This document shows positions 1 to 9,733 of a stretch of 64,000 bases of DNA, piece after piece. The first letter of the stretch is position 1; every line of letters starts with the position of its first letter. The notes below the pieces were generated by a model. That model saw only the letters and a program-made list of their open reading frames with translations, did no database searches and had not been told where the DNA came from. Origin of the DNA: Clostridium estertheticum (GTDB lineage: Bacteria; Bacillota; Clostridia; Clostridiales; Clostridiaceae); assembly GCF_011065935.2 (NCBI RefSeq), contig NZ_JAAMNH020000001.1:4051001-4115000 (forward strand). The letters are read 5' to 3'. Made by a program: the position numbers and the translations under genes.

Positions 1-1022
1 TAACTACCTTTTCTGATTCAACTTGGCACTTCATTAATACACCAACCCCTTTTTATTTAATCTTAACCTTTATATAAACGAGCTTCTTTTATAGTCATGA
101 ATTACTTTTATGTTTTGATTTTATAAACTTTGTTGCATATTATTTCTAGAAAATCTCATCTCACAATGAAATTACTCTAATTTCGCTAATGATGTAATCT
201 AAATGGACCTTCTGAGTTGTTTAATATACTACTATAGAATTAAATTAACTGTTTCATCTATTACTGTTTCTCCGTTTGTTATATTAACCTATCCTTATTA
301 CAGAAACTTAAATTATAAAATAAAAATTACCAATAATTAATAACCCCTATGAATTTGCAACTACTTAATTTATTATAAAATACAGACTGTACCACTGTAC
401 CAACTGTACCACTTACACATATTAGCGTTTCACAGAATATGAACTTTTCTTAACCTAACATCAGGATTCCCACTTAAAACACTGAGATTCAGCAATTATG
501 GAATTTCTTTTCTATCTTTTTTATTTTCAGTTGATTGAAATATTTAATTGGAATCATATATTCAAAATTATTAATTTATCTCTCTAATTATAATGTTTTA
601 TATTATACTTTTATTAATATTATTTAAAATAATTTAGCCACTCATGTTGTAACTTTAACCCATGAAGGTTAATTTTAATATTATAATATACTATCCTTAA
701 TAACTACATAAATGTTCAATACAATTTTATATGTATGCAATATAAAAAAACTTTTTGAACTTACAAAGTCAATGAATTATAAAACTAATGTCTTACTGTT
801 TCCTTAGTGTGGTACTTAAAAAATAAAGCTTCCAATGTAGGCCTTGGAAGCTGTGTTGTCTAACTCTTGTTCTACCTTTAATTGAATAAAACTACTATTG
901 AGAATATTTTATATCAAATTATTTGCTAGTTAAATAAGCTTTGTATATCATTTACACCCCAATCTAAAAATTACTGAATTATTTTTATTTTTTACTACTT
1001 TCAGCTGTCCACTGTTCCAATT
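1..1022. other. AT-rich stretch without a recognisable gene
   Basis: No open frame with a credible ribosome binding site or family resemblance is visible on either strand. The only structured element is the terminator hairpin near 827-852. The rest is very A+T rich and may include promoters that I cannot place reliably. Confidence 0.5.
815..852 (-). terminator. Rho-independent terminator
   Basis: On the minus strand a 9-bp stem (AGCTTCCAA paired with TTGGAAGCT, 8-base loop) is followed by a T-rich run (TTTATTTTTT). It lies about 170 bp downstream of the gene at 1023-1613 and could end its transcript. Confidence 0.7.
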
Positions 1023-1613
1023 TCAATGCCCTAATAATACGCAAAGTTTTTTTTGAATCATTATCATATAACTTTTGTTTTCCAAAATGCTACATATAAT
1101 ATCAGTCAGTTTATACTCTTTAATTAGATTAATTAATCTAGTCGTTGCCTTTACATATCTATAGCTCTTATCAGTTGATGTTAGACATATATCTATAAGT
1201 GTAATGATATCAACAAATTCCTCTGTTAAAAGATAATCGTAAATCTCTAAGAACTCATCAGTTATTTGTTCAGAATCGACATCCGTAATAATTGCATCAA
1301 AAGTGGAATCCAATTCGTAATATAGCACTGTTTCCGGCAAACCTATTCCGCCTTCTTTAAACTCTTTTGATGTTAATATAAAAATTTCTTTATTTGCCAA
1401 TTCTAACCTTTCGTTTTTATTACATTTATAGCAATAAGCAGCAATATCAATATATTCACCTACCTTTCTTTCTGTAGTAGCTTGAATACACATTTCACCA
1501 ATCCATTTTCTACCTTCCTCTGTGACTACAAAATTTTGTATACTCAACATACTCAATATTTCCATCACTTTTGGATTTGTACCTATTGTTTTATTTATAG
1601 AAAAGCTCGACAT
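1023..1613 (-). CDS. Hypothetical protein, about 196 aa
   Basis: I do not recognise the family. The ATG at 1613 is preferred over an upstream in-frame start because GGGAGG sits at normal spacing before it. The protein is acidic and probably soluble and helical, with no signal peptide or membrane segment. There is a CxxC-like pair (CYKC) near residue 61, which may be fortuitous. It stands alone, with a terminator downstream and 177 bp before the next gene. Its position in a run of orphan genes suggests accessory DNA, but no function can be assigned. Confidence 0.6.
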   Translation of the reverse strand: MSSFSINKTIGTNPKVMEILSMLSIQNFVVTEEGRKWIGEMCIQATTERKVGEYIDIAAYCYKCNKNERLELANKEIFILTSKEFKEGGIGLPETVLYYELDSTFDAIITDVDSEQITDEFLEIYDYLLTEEFVDIITLIDICLTSTDKSYRYVKATTRLINLIKEYKLTDIICSILENKSYMIMIQKKLCVLLGH

Positions 1614-1790
1614 GTTAATACCTCCCTTTTTATCCAATTTTATATTTGACTCATATGTTTTAAAAGGCCACAGCTCCTTATTGAAGTAACTTTAGTGTAA
1701 TCAGATGATTATCTATTTTATTGTGCTACTATAAAAATCATATCAATATATACTTAACTTTTAAAGCAGCACTAATAACAACTCAAACAA

Positions 1791-2675
1791 TTATATTAAT
1801 GAATTACTATACGATTTATAATGCGTAAAATCTGCTGCAAAATTGTATAGCCTTTGATCTATTTTTATTACATAAGCAGTTCCTCGATATTTAGGACAAA
1901 ACGTGTATCTTATAGTCAATCTTTTCTGTTTTGCATCTCCACTAAGTAACAAACCTTTCTTTCTCCAGTTTCTTAGTATATCTTCCAATTCATTTTTACC
2001 CTCTATGTCTATAATTTTTTTGAGGGTATCTCCCTTTATTATTACAGCAGGATAGCCTGCTTTCCCATAATCAACCTCTAACACACCATCATCACTATTT
2101 TCATTAAATGGGTTTGGGTAATGCGGATATGCTTCTGGGTCATCTTGTATAGCTTTTAAAAGAACATTATAACAATCTATACTTTCTTCATCTAAACTTT
2201 TAAACTTATCCCCTTCACTTATTAGGTCTGTTTCATCATAAACTGAATAGAGCTGGTTAATCTTTAAATACTGTACATAAGCCACAATGTTCTTATAGAT
2301 TTTGTCATCAACAATGCCTTTCTGCCTTAGGCACTTTCTTATATATTTTTCATTATCTTCAAATTCAAATTCATCTACATAAATAAACTTGTTTAATACT
2401 TTGTCACGTGTAGATTCAATCTGAAGTTTACTTGTTAGCTTCACCTTAAAACAATAGTCACCTGTTTTTTTAATGCAAACAAACAACTCTATCTCCCAGT
2501 GATTTCCAACAGGGTTTTCAATAACTTCAAATACCTCTTGCTTTACACTATTTAATTCTACAACTTCCTTCTTCTCAACTAAATCCTTGCCTCTGATGTC
2601 GCTAGACGCATATAAATCAATAGCTGCTATAGCTAGACATTTATTTGATAATTTTGGGTTTACTTTAGTTTTCAT
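1791..2675 (-). CDS. Hypothetical protein with primase/helicase-like C-terminal segment
   Basis: A 294-aa protein of unknown function. The last 70 residues (pattern L..ILRNWRKKGLL, then a basic strand-rich segment ending YVIKID) resemble the C-terminal winged-helix-like end of DUF927-type phage and plasmid helicases. This is a weak resemblance seen by eye, and no Walker motifs are present, so it cannot itself be the helicase. The ATG at 2675 follows GAAGGAAT. Its 5' leader is nearly the same as that of the next gene upstream (2880-3404), which suggests shared regulation or duplication of the leader. Confidence 0.6.
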   Translation of the reverse strand: MKTKVNPKLSNKCLAIAAIDLYASSDIRGKDLVEKKEVVELNSVKQEVFEVIENPVGNHWEIELFVCIKKTGDYCFKVKLTSKLQIESTRDKVLNKFIYVDEFEFEDNEKYIRKCLRQKGIVDDKIYKNIVAYVQYLKINQLYSVYDETDLISEGDKFKSLDEESIDCYNVLLKAIQDDPEAYPHYPNPFNENSDDGVLEVDYGKAGYPAVIIKGDTLKKIIDIEGKNELEDILRNWRKKGLLLSGDAKQKRLTIRYTFCPKYRGTAYVIKIDQRLYNFAADFTHYKSYSNSLI

Positions 2676-2739
2676 TGTAAATTCCTTCTTTCATTTTTAG
2701 TAGACTAAGTATTAGCGAGTGCTGCTACCCTGCCCCTGT
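2673..2739 (-). repeat. Shared 5' leader, copy 1
   Basis: On the minus strand the 60 bases before the start of the gene at 1791-2675 include a pyrimidine/purine block, then TCGCTAATACTTAGTCTACT, an AG-rich RBS and AATTTACA-ATG. A matching block precedes the gene at 2880-3404. The proteins themselves are not similar, so only the leader is shared. Confidence 0.6.
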
Positions 2740-2879
2740 TCCTATGACCTATGCATATAAAACTCTAATTGATCAAGACAAACAAATTATACATATTTTT
2801 ATGCTTTAGTTGATTTTATGATAAACATGGTAATGTTAAAATAAGCATCACCATGTCAAACTTAATTTTTACAATAACT

Positions 2880-3404
2880 CTAAAACTCTATTAGACCCAA
2901 TTCATAACCCGTAACAGTTACTTCCCTGAATCCAGTTGCTTCTATTTTTTGAGAAACAACATAAGCAAGAATGCTCCCATCTTTTGCCTGTTTAAAAATT
3001 CTGTTATACTCGTCTGCAATCCCTTTCATAATTTCATTCTCAGTAAGCTCTAAGTGATTAAATCCAATTTTTTTACAAATATTTTCAGGTATACAAAGGT
3101 ATAGTTGCAACCCAATTGAATCCATCGCCTCTTCGGGTATAAATACATCGCTATTTAAGTTATAGTAGCTATCTATAACATGTATAACAATTAACCCATA
3201 TCTTTCTTTCAAATCTTTAATAACTTCTTTTTCATCTCTACCCATAATCGCTATATAATCATTTGGGTTACTCTTGACAACTAATCCTCTTTTGTAAAAC
3301 TCCGAAATTTCTACAGCTCCAAGCGCTGCTAAGACTTCAATACCAAGTAACTCACTTAATTCTTTGGGATTTTTTAAAAGGATCGATTTACTGTTAATTC
3401 TCAT
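2880..3404 (-). CDS. Hypothetical protein, 174 aa
   Basis: I do not recognise the family. It appears to be a soluble alpha/beta protein with no membrane segment, signal peptide or metal-binding cluster. The ATG at 3404 follows GAGGAAT at normal spacing. It shares its leader with the gene downstream at 1791-2675, from which it is separated by 204 bp, so the two are probably transcribed separately from similar promoters rather than as a tight operon. Confidence 0.6.
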   Translation of the reverse strand: MRINSKSILLKNPKELSELLGIEVLAALGAVEISEFYKRGLVVKSNPNDYIAIMGRDEKEVIKDLKERYGLIVIHVIDSYYNLNSDVFIPEEAMDSIGLQLYLCIPENICKKIGFNHLELTENEIMKGIADEYNRIFKQAKDGSILAYVVSQKIEATGFREVTVTGYELGLIEF

Positions 3405-3468
3405 TACAAATTCCTCATTTCATGCTATTAGTAGACTAAGTAGTAGCGACCGCTTCTACCATGTCCCC
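3402..3468 (-). repeat. Shared 5' leader, copy 2
   Basis: Matches copy 1 at 2673-2739. The common core on the minus strand is TCGCTA-TACTTAGTCTACTA followed by an RBS and AATTTGTA-ATG. The similarity ends close to the start codon, as expected for a duplicated promoter, UTR or regulator site. Confidence 0.6.
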
Positions 3469-3878
3469 CCCCTATTTAATATCTCAACATCTCGCTCCCT
3501 AATAATATATCCCGTACCCTACAGAACATCATTTGCACTTTTTCTTTTGCTTAAACAAAAGAAAAACAACTAATATTTAGTTGCTTTCTAATACGCAAAC
3601 CTATACAAAATAAGAGGTTGTGGGTTGTTCTGTAATTCCATCTTATAATAGAAACTAATTAAAAAAATATCTGTAAATACTTTCTAAGGGCAGTTCCTGT
3701 AGTATTTTTAATGAAATTAGCCGCAATTTCCTTCGAATGCAGATCAAAACTCTCTTGTTAAATTTATTTAAAACCATACGTATGTTTATAAGTTTTTTAT
3801 TATTACCTCTTTATCTGCATTTTGTAATTATATACCTTTTGGGATTCAAACCACTCAGCTTAGCAAATTTCTAGTATA
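3469..3878. other. Intergenic stretch with one palindrome
   Basis: There is no supported gene. A palindrome at about 3539-3566 (CTTTTG-cttaaa-CAAAAG with flanking T and A runs) could act as a terminator in either direction for the gene at 3879-4616. Nothing else is recognisable. Confidence 0.45.
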
Positions 3879-4616
3879 CTATAACACCTTTATATTTGAA
3901 TCTACTTCATTAGCGCCACTGTTAACTATAACATCCAAGTGTATTATAAAATCTTTTAAAGCTTTTATTCCTTCAAGCTCTACATCACATAAATCTCCTA
4001 TCGTAGAACTCCATCCACTCTTTGTTTTTATTAACCTGTGGTGACCCCAACTTTCTTTGAATTTCATTGTAATAATGTCAAATATCTTAGGGTCAGGTAC
4101 AGCCTCAAATTTAATTATATTATCACCCGTAGCAAAGATAATGTCATCTTTCTCTATATGCCAAGTTATATAGCTTTCTGGGTGTATTTGAAATATTGGG
4201 TAACTATAATCTATGATTTTTATAAGTTCTATCTTATAGTCACTCCCCTCTGGAATATTCCTGTATAATGTGTCAAGTTTCTCTCTTGCAGTAGCCTCCT
4301 CATGTGAAGTACACCCTCTTTCTTGAGTCATGTTTTTTAAGGACTCCATCTTACTACTACTTTTTATTGGTACTTTTCTATAAGTGTCCTTATAGACCTT
4401 AGTACCACTAAATTCTTTTTGCTCATCTTCAGTTAGACTAACACATAATGTATACCCATTTTTTGTGCATAAACCTAGCCATGACTCAATATTAGTTCCA
4501 AGTAAACAACTATAATTCTTTGGATACTCATACATTAGCCAACCTCTAACCCTTAGTTCATGTGCTAATCTCAATTTTGCGACCCTTTTTATAGACTCAT
4601 ACTTATAATTTATCAT
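3879..4616 (-). CDS. Hypothetical protein, about 245 aa
   Basis: I do not recognise the family. An ATG at 4616 with GGGAGTGG upstream is preferred over the longer GTG frame. The N-terminal part has a WL-Y-YP-YSCLLG pattern. The C-terminal half ends with a helix-rich segment. There is no signal peptide or transmembrane segment. It is a single gene with 174 bp to its upstream neighbour at 4791-5513, in the same orphan-gene cluster, and cannot be assigned a function from sequence alone. Confidence 0.6.
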   Translation of the reverse strand: MINYKYESIKRVAKLRLAHELRVRGWLMYEYPKNYSCLLGTNIESWLGLCTKNGYTLCVSLTEDEQKEFSGTKVYKDTYRKVPIKSSSKMESLKNMTQERGCTSHEEATAREKLDTLYRNIPEGSDYKIELIKIIDYSYPIFQIHPESYITWHIEKDDIIFATGDNIIKFEAVPDPKIFDIITMKFKESWGHHRLIKTKSGWSSTIGDLCDVELEGIKALKDFIIHLDVIVNSGANEVDSNIKVL

Positions 4617-4790
4617 AAAATCCACTCCCTTTTTATTGGATACTAGTGTTTATAATTTGCTAATAAAATTAGAAAAAAAGATACTAACTTCATATTGTTA
4701 ATACCTTTTCAACTTATTTGTAAACCATTGGAAGCTTACTTTCTTTGATACTATTTGAATAACAAAACTGCACACAACCTTTTGTAATAC

Positions 4791-5513
4791 CTATCTCTTA
4801 GTATCCAAGCATAAATTACAATCTTTCCAGAGTATTATTTTTCCTATTTCTGCTTCCTTTTGTTTTTTTGTTGTATTACCATGAAGTGCCTGATGATTTT
4901 CCCATGTGGTGTAAATAAGATTGTCTCTTGCATTATTATACTGATTAAAATCAATATGATGAATGTCCATAGCAGAGTTCTCCTGCATAGCATTTATTAC
5001 ATCAAAACCTATTTTAGTGGAAATGATCATTGAATGGAGTTTAATACGCACAGTACCATACTTTTCATCATCTATGACCATGGTTTCATAGTCACCTGTT
5101 CCTTTTTTATTAATTTTAGTTGAAATTTGCTGGTTGCTAAAATCCATAGTATCTACACCACGGGTTGAACTAGCATTGTAGATACATCTCCATCCATTAG
5201 CACTCTTTTTAGACTTAACATTAATACAGCCTTTGTCATATTCAATATCACAAAGTGAGTTATTCACAAAGTAAACTTTCCCTTTAGCCGTATCTATTAA
5301 AAGTGTATTATCTCCAACTAAACTACGATACACAGTACACGACTCTTGTTCCATATTAGTAATTACTTTAATCATGTAAATCTCACTATTTACTAACTTT
5401 TCTACCCCTTTAGCCCCTGCAAAACCAATAACCCCAGTTAATGAATCTGCTACCACTCTTGCTAGAATGCCCTTATTATTTTGTTCTTCTATTGTTAAGC
5501 CATCCTTTGACAT
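4791..5513 (-). CDS. HNH endonuclease-like protein
   Basis: About 240 aa. The C-terminal third carries an HNH-type motif: IHHIDFNQYNNARDNL, then W-NHQALHG. The paired His, the Asn of the NARDNL segment and the final His fit the beta-beta-alpha metal fold of homing and phage HNH nucleases. The N-terminal part (membrane-associated or scaffold-like in appearance) has no recognised domain. The start chosen is the ATG at 5513, nine bases after GGAAGG, instead of an in-frame TTG just upstream. It probably nicks or cuts DNA, but the target and any partner are unknown. It could be a free-standing homing-type nuclease or part of a defence cluster. Confidence 0.7.
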   Translation of the reverse strand: MSKDGLTIEEQNNKGILARVVADSLTGVIGFAGAKGVEKLVNSEIYMIKVITNMEQESCTVYRSLVGDNTLLIDTAKGKVYFVNNSLCDIEYDKGCINVKSKKSANGWRCIYNASSTRGVDTMDFSNQQISTKINKKGTGDYETMVIDDEKYGTVRIKLHSMIISTKIGFDVINAMQENSAMDIHHIDFNQYNNARDNLIYTTWENHQALHGNTTKKQKEAEIGKIILWKDCNLCLDTKR

Positions 5514-5698
5514 ACTAATCAACCTTCCTTCTAATTTAGTTACTGAAGAATTTCAGTACTTAGTTTTAACCTTTAGCTTTTATTCAATATCCTTTTATAT
5601 TTATATTCCTGTTATCACATCACAATTGATTAGAACAGGCATGGATACTCTCTTATACGCCACTTCTATTCTCTCAAATCAACCTATTAAATGCTCTA

Positions 5699-5884
5699 TT
5701 AATCCTCTTTAGTTTCTTCGGTTAGCTTGAAATAATCAGCTACCTGCTCATAGGTATAACACCTATGACCTCCCAATGTTTTGTGATGTGGCTTAAACTT
5801 ACCTAACTTGTCCCAATAACGTAATACTTGTGGTGTTACATCTATTCGTTCCGCGAATTCTGTTATAGAATAAAATTTATTCAT
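5699..5884 (-). CDS. Small MerR-type helix-turn-helix protein
   Basis: A 61-aa protein made almost wholly of a MerR-like winged helix: the segment ITEFAERIDVTPQVLRYWDK is the recognition helix region and LGGHRCYTYEQV the wing. No effector or catalytic domain follows, so it resembles excisionase-like or orphan DNA-binding proteins, or the N-terminal domain of IS607-type resolvases. The RBS (GGAGGCGAGGGGA) is strong. No integrase or resolvase is adjacent, so a role as a recombination directionality factor is only a possibility. It could equally repress a neighbouring gene. Confidence 0.75.
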   Translation of the reverse strand: MNKFYSITEFAERIDVTPQVLRYWDKLGKFKPHHKTLGGHRCYTYEQVADYFKLTEETKED

Positions 5885-6051
5885 TCCCCTCGCCTCCTTA
5901 TATTGAATATAAACTCATATCCACGCAAAATTTATAATCTCAGAAATGTTCTACTTTTTATACGATTTTTGGCTTAGTATCAGCTTTAATTATATTTCTC
6001 TTGCTTAAATCTAATATTATTGGCTTTCCTGTTTTACAACATACGAAAAAA

Positions 6052-6074
6052 AAGCCATGGAAAATGTCATGGCT
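6052..6074 (-). terminator. Rho-independent terminator
   Basis: On the minus strand, AAGCCATG pairs with CATGGCTT across an 8-base loop and is followed by seven T. No gene directly precedes it, so it may be a second terminator for the gene at 6386-6841 or a relic of a lost gene. Confidence 0.7.
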
Positions 6075-6348
6075 TATACATTAGATTTTTTAAAAGTACC
6101 CCTCGCTAAACTACATTAGATCTGTTGATGATATATATACAAATTGTAAGACTTGTATCGAACTATAAGATTGTATATTGACTACCTGATTTTGAAGAAG
6201 TGCATGTTTATTTAGGGTTTGTTGATTACTTACATGAAAATCTGTATTGTTTGTTATGACTTACATATAAACAATCAATTAGTATAAATTAACCTTACTA
6301 TTTATAAACTTATTACTGTACTTAAATGATGTTTTATTCCAATACATA

Positions 6349-6378
6349 AAAATAGGAAGTAGTTAATTGCTACTCCCT
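6349..6378 (-). terminator. Rho-independent terminator
   Basis: On the minus strand, GGGAGTAG pairs with CTACTTCC (one wobble), followed by TATTTTTAT. It begins about eight bases after the stop of the gene at 6386-6841. Confidence 0.75.
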
Positions 6379-6385
6379 TGATAAA

Positions 6386-6841
6386 TTATTTCCAACTATT
6401 TGTAACGGGATCTATCTCGTTATTCTTAACCTTTCGAAGCTCAGGTACAGAATCACCTATAACATAAACTCCATCATTTTTTATAATGTAAATATACTCC
6501 AGATTAGTCTCAATGGCTTTTCTTGCCTCATCTAAAACCCAAGCCTTAGCAACACTACTAACATGCTCTGGAGGCAAGAAAAATGACCCATTAACATTAA
6601 TTATATATTTATTTAATTCATTCACTAAATCAGTATCTGTTTTCCCCTCCTTCTTAATCAAGAAATTAACATGCTGCTGCTTCTTAAACTGTACCCATTG
6701 CTTAAACACTTCTTCTATTTGCATACCAACTTTAAACACAGTTTTTAGTTCTGAACCTAAGCCTGCAGGATACCCATCATGATGCACATAAAACCCCTTG
6801 CCCTCTACTCTTTCATCAATTACTATTGCACGAGTACTCAA
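6386..6841 (-). CDS. Hypothetical phage-type protein, 151 aa
   Basis: The opening STRAIVI-D...GFYVHHDGYPAGLGSEL is a pattern I associate with small proteins found in phages and mobile elements, whose function is unknown. A TTG start at 6841 is supported by GAGGAGA seven bases upstream. No membrane segment is present. A strong terminator follows at once, so it is a single-gene unit. The H-DGYP pattern could be catalytic or structural, and I cannot tell which. Confidence 0.65.
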   Translation of the reverse strand: MSTRAIVIDERVEGKGFYVHHDGYPAGLGSELKTVFKVGMQIEEVFKQWVQFKKQQHVNFLIKKEGKTDTDLVNELNKYIINVNGSFFLPPEHVSSVAKAWVLDEARKAIETNLEYIYIIKNDGVYVIGDSVPELRKVKNNEIDPVTNSWK

Positions 6842-7863
6842 TTTAACATCTCCTCATTATATTTAATATTAGACTAATACTTAATTACGACCATTACTGT
6901 AAATCTATAACTTCTACGCAACCTTCTATTTTAATAAATCAAATCAGTTTAATACTGCGTAATCAAGAACAACGTCACCATTAAATTCAAGATTCTCGAA
7001 ATTTAAATACTCTTTTATTTAAAAATCAACTTCTCCTTAGTACCCTGTGATCTCAATTTTAAACAATATATATTGTCTAGCTTCAATAATCCAAATGACA
7101 ATATGGAAAATATAATGGTACTGTAGAAATATAATATTACTTGATTTTTTAATTAGAATGATGTTACAGTAACCTGTAAGTACTAATGCCATTCCAATTC
7201 TATTTTTGGAATCCTCTCTTATTACTGATTTCACAAACAAGCATCCGGTATAAATTAAGAGGGTAGAATTTCTTATTACTTGAATTGTCTTTATGCAAAT
7301 TAACTTAATGTAAGTGAAATATTAATATCATCTCTGTGTTAATTGTCTTTTTAATTTTTATTACTTCTTCTATTACTAATGAATTATTTTCCTTTATTAA
7401 ATTACTACTCCTTAATTAATTTTCCACTTCAAATTGATTGTGAAATAATTTAAGATTATTCTATACCACTCTTCATTAACCAAGGTTAGTTAAGCTAATT
7501 GCTTACTACTATTAAGACTAATTTTAATTCCTTCTAGTAGAAACCCATTCATTAAAGTTTAAATAATTGTTAAAAACAGCCCATCTTTCTAAAATTTATA
7601 TCCATTCTCCCTAAAACGTAAAATTTGAATTTTAATTGTTTTATATGTTACTTGAAATTACTAGAACCCAACTATTGAAATACCACATCATGAATTGATT
7701 GGCTTTGACAAGCGAATCAACCTCATTGACAACCTTTCAAGTAATAGATCAACGAGTAATGATAAGAATCACCTCTTAACAATTAATAATTATATAAATG
7801 ATGCCAAAATTAATTACCCAACAGCAAAAGCACACCTCTCGATGTGCCCTTACTAAATAGATT
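6842..7863. other. 1-kb AT-rich stretch without supported gene
   Basis: The only sizeable open frame (67 codons at 7037-7240, minus strand) starts with TTG, has no RBS and shows low-complexity hydrophobic content, so I do not accept it. The terminator of the downstream-facing lipoprotein gene is at 7825-7848. Confidence 0.5.
7825..7848 (-). terminator. Short terminator hairpin
   Basis: On the minus strand GCACA-tcgagagg-TGTGC is followed by TTTTGC. It lies 16 bp after the stop of the WG-repeat lipoprotein gene. The stem is short, so efficiency is uncertain. Confidence 0.5.
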
Positions 7864-9273
7864 CTACTTGGCTAATATATAATATGAGAAATTATTCGCC
7901 AATGCATGTGAGTCTAGAGTTGGTCCATCAGTTTTTACTGTTCCACCTAATATTACTCCATCTTCAGCGGTGTATACATCTGTGAAGATTGGTTTAGTTA
8001 CTACATTTCCTTTTAAATCCATATAACCATAGATTGCACCTTCCTTGAATATAACCAATTCACTGTCACCTATTTTAAATGGACTATTTAAAAATTCATA
8101 CTTAAAATCTAAAACTACTTTACCCGCTTTATCGATTATGCCCCAGTTTTCGCCCTTCTTTACTGCAGCATATCCATTTCTGAAGTTGTCGATTTCATTA
8201 TACTGTGTAGCTATTACTGTTTTACCAGTTTTATCAATTGCACTGTATACCTTATCGTCTTTAGTCACCCATGCTAATCCATCTGGTGTGAAAGAAGATA
8301 ATGCTGTGTAAAGTGCAGGTATAATTTTTTTACCCTTTATATCTATAAATCCAAACTTTGAATTTGTAGAAAATGCAGTCATCCCTTCACTATATCCATA
8401 AAGTTTATCTTTACTTTTATATATAATCTTACCTGAGTTATCAGCTATAAAATAAGTTTTTCTATTAGGCTCTGCAAACTCACCTAATGTGAGTGAACCA
8501 TCTAATGAGTCTGTATAAGACATATCTATGTTTATTGCATAGTCATATATTCTCCCATCGCCACCATTTATCTCTGCTACGTTACCTACCACTACTTTGC
8601 CAGTTTTGTCTACAAGCTGTGTTTTGCCAGGTGTAGTAGTTGCAACGTCCCCAGTTAAAAGTAGTCCTTGATTATTGAATACTCCATTGTAGGCTGCTTT
8701 GGGTTCAAATACTACTTCGCCTTTAGGATTAATTACTTCATACTTATACATATACGTTGTAGCATCTTTATCATACTTACAAACTGCCAACCCTTGATTG
8801 AAAGGTGTTGGTGAATCATATTTTGCTTTAATTACAACAGTGCCCGTTTTTACATCCGCATAACCCCATTTCTTTACTGTTGTATCATACGCTGGTACTA
8901 ACCCATCCTTAGAAGAATATAACATATTACCAGGTAGATCATTGGTTAAACCTTTAAGCTTGGTATAGGTTTCGTCTGTCTTGTCTAAAGTGTACAATAC
9001 TTTAAACTTTCCTTCCTTGTCTACATAACCTCCTTTGTTGTCTTGCATTGCAAATGCATATCCATTTTTAAACTCCTGAGCTATTGTGAAATTTTCATCC
9101 GTTAACCTTGTAAGTCCACCTAAGTCAATACCTTCAATTGTACTAACTGGTTTAGTGGCTTCAGCAACGGGTGCCTTAATAGGTGTCTTTACTTCTACTT
9201 TTTTAACACCACAACCTGAAAATGTTGCACATGCTAAAGCTACTATTAAAAAGTAACTTGTTTTTTTAAACAT
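7864..9273 (-). CDS. WG-repeat lipoprotein
   Basis: A 469-aa exported protein. Residues 1-21 form a lipoprotein signal peptide with a lipobox ending SGC, so Cys21 is the likely lipidated residue. A short Pro/Lys/Thr linker follows. The body is a series of about eight WG-type beta repeats, for example GYVDKEGKF, GYADVKTGTVVIKAKYDSPTPF, GFIDIKGKKIIPALYTALSSF and GIIDKAGKVVLDFKYEF (WG or GY/GF-D-G pattern). Such repeats occur in clostridial cell-surface proteins and probably mediate binding, but no enzymatic activity is known. The RBS is GAGGGG. It forms its own transcription unit with a weak terminator downstream. Confidence 0.85.
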   Translation of the reverse strand: MFKKTSYFLIVALACATFSGCGVKKVEVKTPIKAPVAEATKPVSTIEGIDLGGLTRLTDENFTIAQEFKNGYAFAMQDNKGGYVDKEGKFKVLYTLDKTDETYTKLKGLTNDLPGNMLYSSKDGLVPAYDTTVKKWGYADVKTGTVVIKAKYDSPTPFNQGLAVCKYDKDATTYMYKYEVINPKGEVVFEPKAAYNGVFNNQGLLLTGDVATTTPGKTQLVDKTGKVVVGNVAEINGGDGRIYDYAINIDMSYTDSLDGSLTLGEFAEPNRKTYFIADNSGKIIYKSKDKLYGYSEGMTAFSTNSKFGFIDIKGKKIIPALYTALSSFTPDGLAWVTKDDKVYSAIDKTGKTVIATQYNEIDNFRNGYAAVKKGENWGIIDKAGKVVLDFKYEFLNSPFKIGDSELVIFKEGAIYGYMDLKGNVVTKPIFTDVYTAEDGVILGGTVKTDGPTLDSHALANNFSYYILAK

Positions 9274-9493
9274 ATTATAACCCCTCTACTTTTTATTTTA
9301 ATAATATTTATATATATCATTCCACCCATAGAATAAAACAGTTAAAATGGCAATAGATAATTATACAATCTAAACCACACGAATTTAATATGTGTAAGGT
9401 TATTCAAGTGACTTAAAAGTGTTACCGCTAATAATATTGCTAGAGTTTTATTTAATCTACTTTTCAAGCTTGATAAGATGGTTAAGTATTAGA

Positions 9494-9733
9494 TTACTTG
9501 TACTGCTCCAAAATATCCTTTAAATACTCAGTCAAAGCTAACCTAACCACTGTACTTTTATCTGCGCCTGTTAATGCTGACTTTAGACCTATTGCCTTAT
9601 AAAGTTCTTCAGTTAAATAATAAGACCTAGCTTTTAAATTACCTTTATTTTCTTTCTTTTTCTCTGAACTGTTACTTATAATTGAACTGACCACACTAGT
9701 TCCTCTAGTTTTTTCCCTGTCCTGTAAACTCAT
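9494..9733 (-). CDS. Ribbon-helix-helix partner of ParA
   Basis: A 79-aa protein with a basic, disordered N-terminus and a C-terminal ribbon-helix-helix (KARSYYLTEELYKAIGLKSA...DKSTVVRLALTEYL). The ATG overlaps the last base of the parA stop (TAATG), which indicates translational coupling. Such small RHH proteins act as the centromere-binding partner of ParA on plasmids and integrated elements. Since the parA gene is interrupted by a stop codon, this one may now work alone or be on the way to loss. Confidence 0.8.
   Translation of the reverse strand: MSLQDREKTRGTSVVSSIISNSSEKKKENKGNLKARSYYLTEELYKAIGLKSALTGADKSTVVRLALTEYLKDILEQYK

Larger units (their letters stand above)
5885..6385. other. 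Intergenic stretch with two terminator hairpins
   Basis: There is no supported gene. It contains two minus-strand hairpins: 6349-6378, close behind the gene at 6386-6841, and 6052-6074, which has no obvious gene upstream apart from read-through. Confidence 0.5.

Noticed and set aside
7037..7240. 67-codon open frame on the minus strand
   Set aside because: TTG start without RBS, low-complexity hydrophobic content, no family resemblance; it lies in an AT-rich gap.
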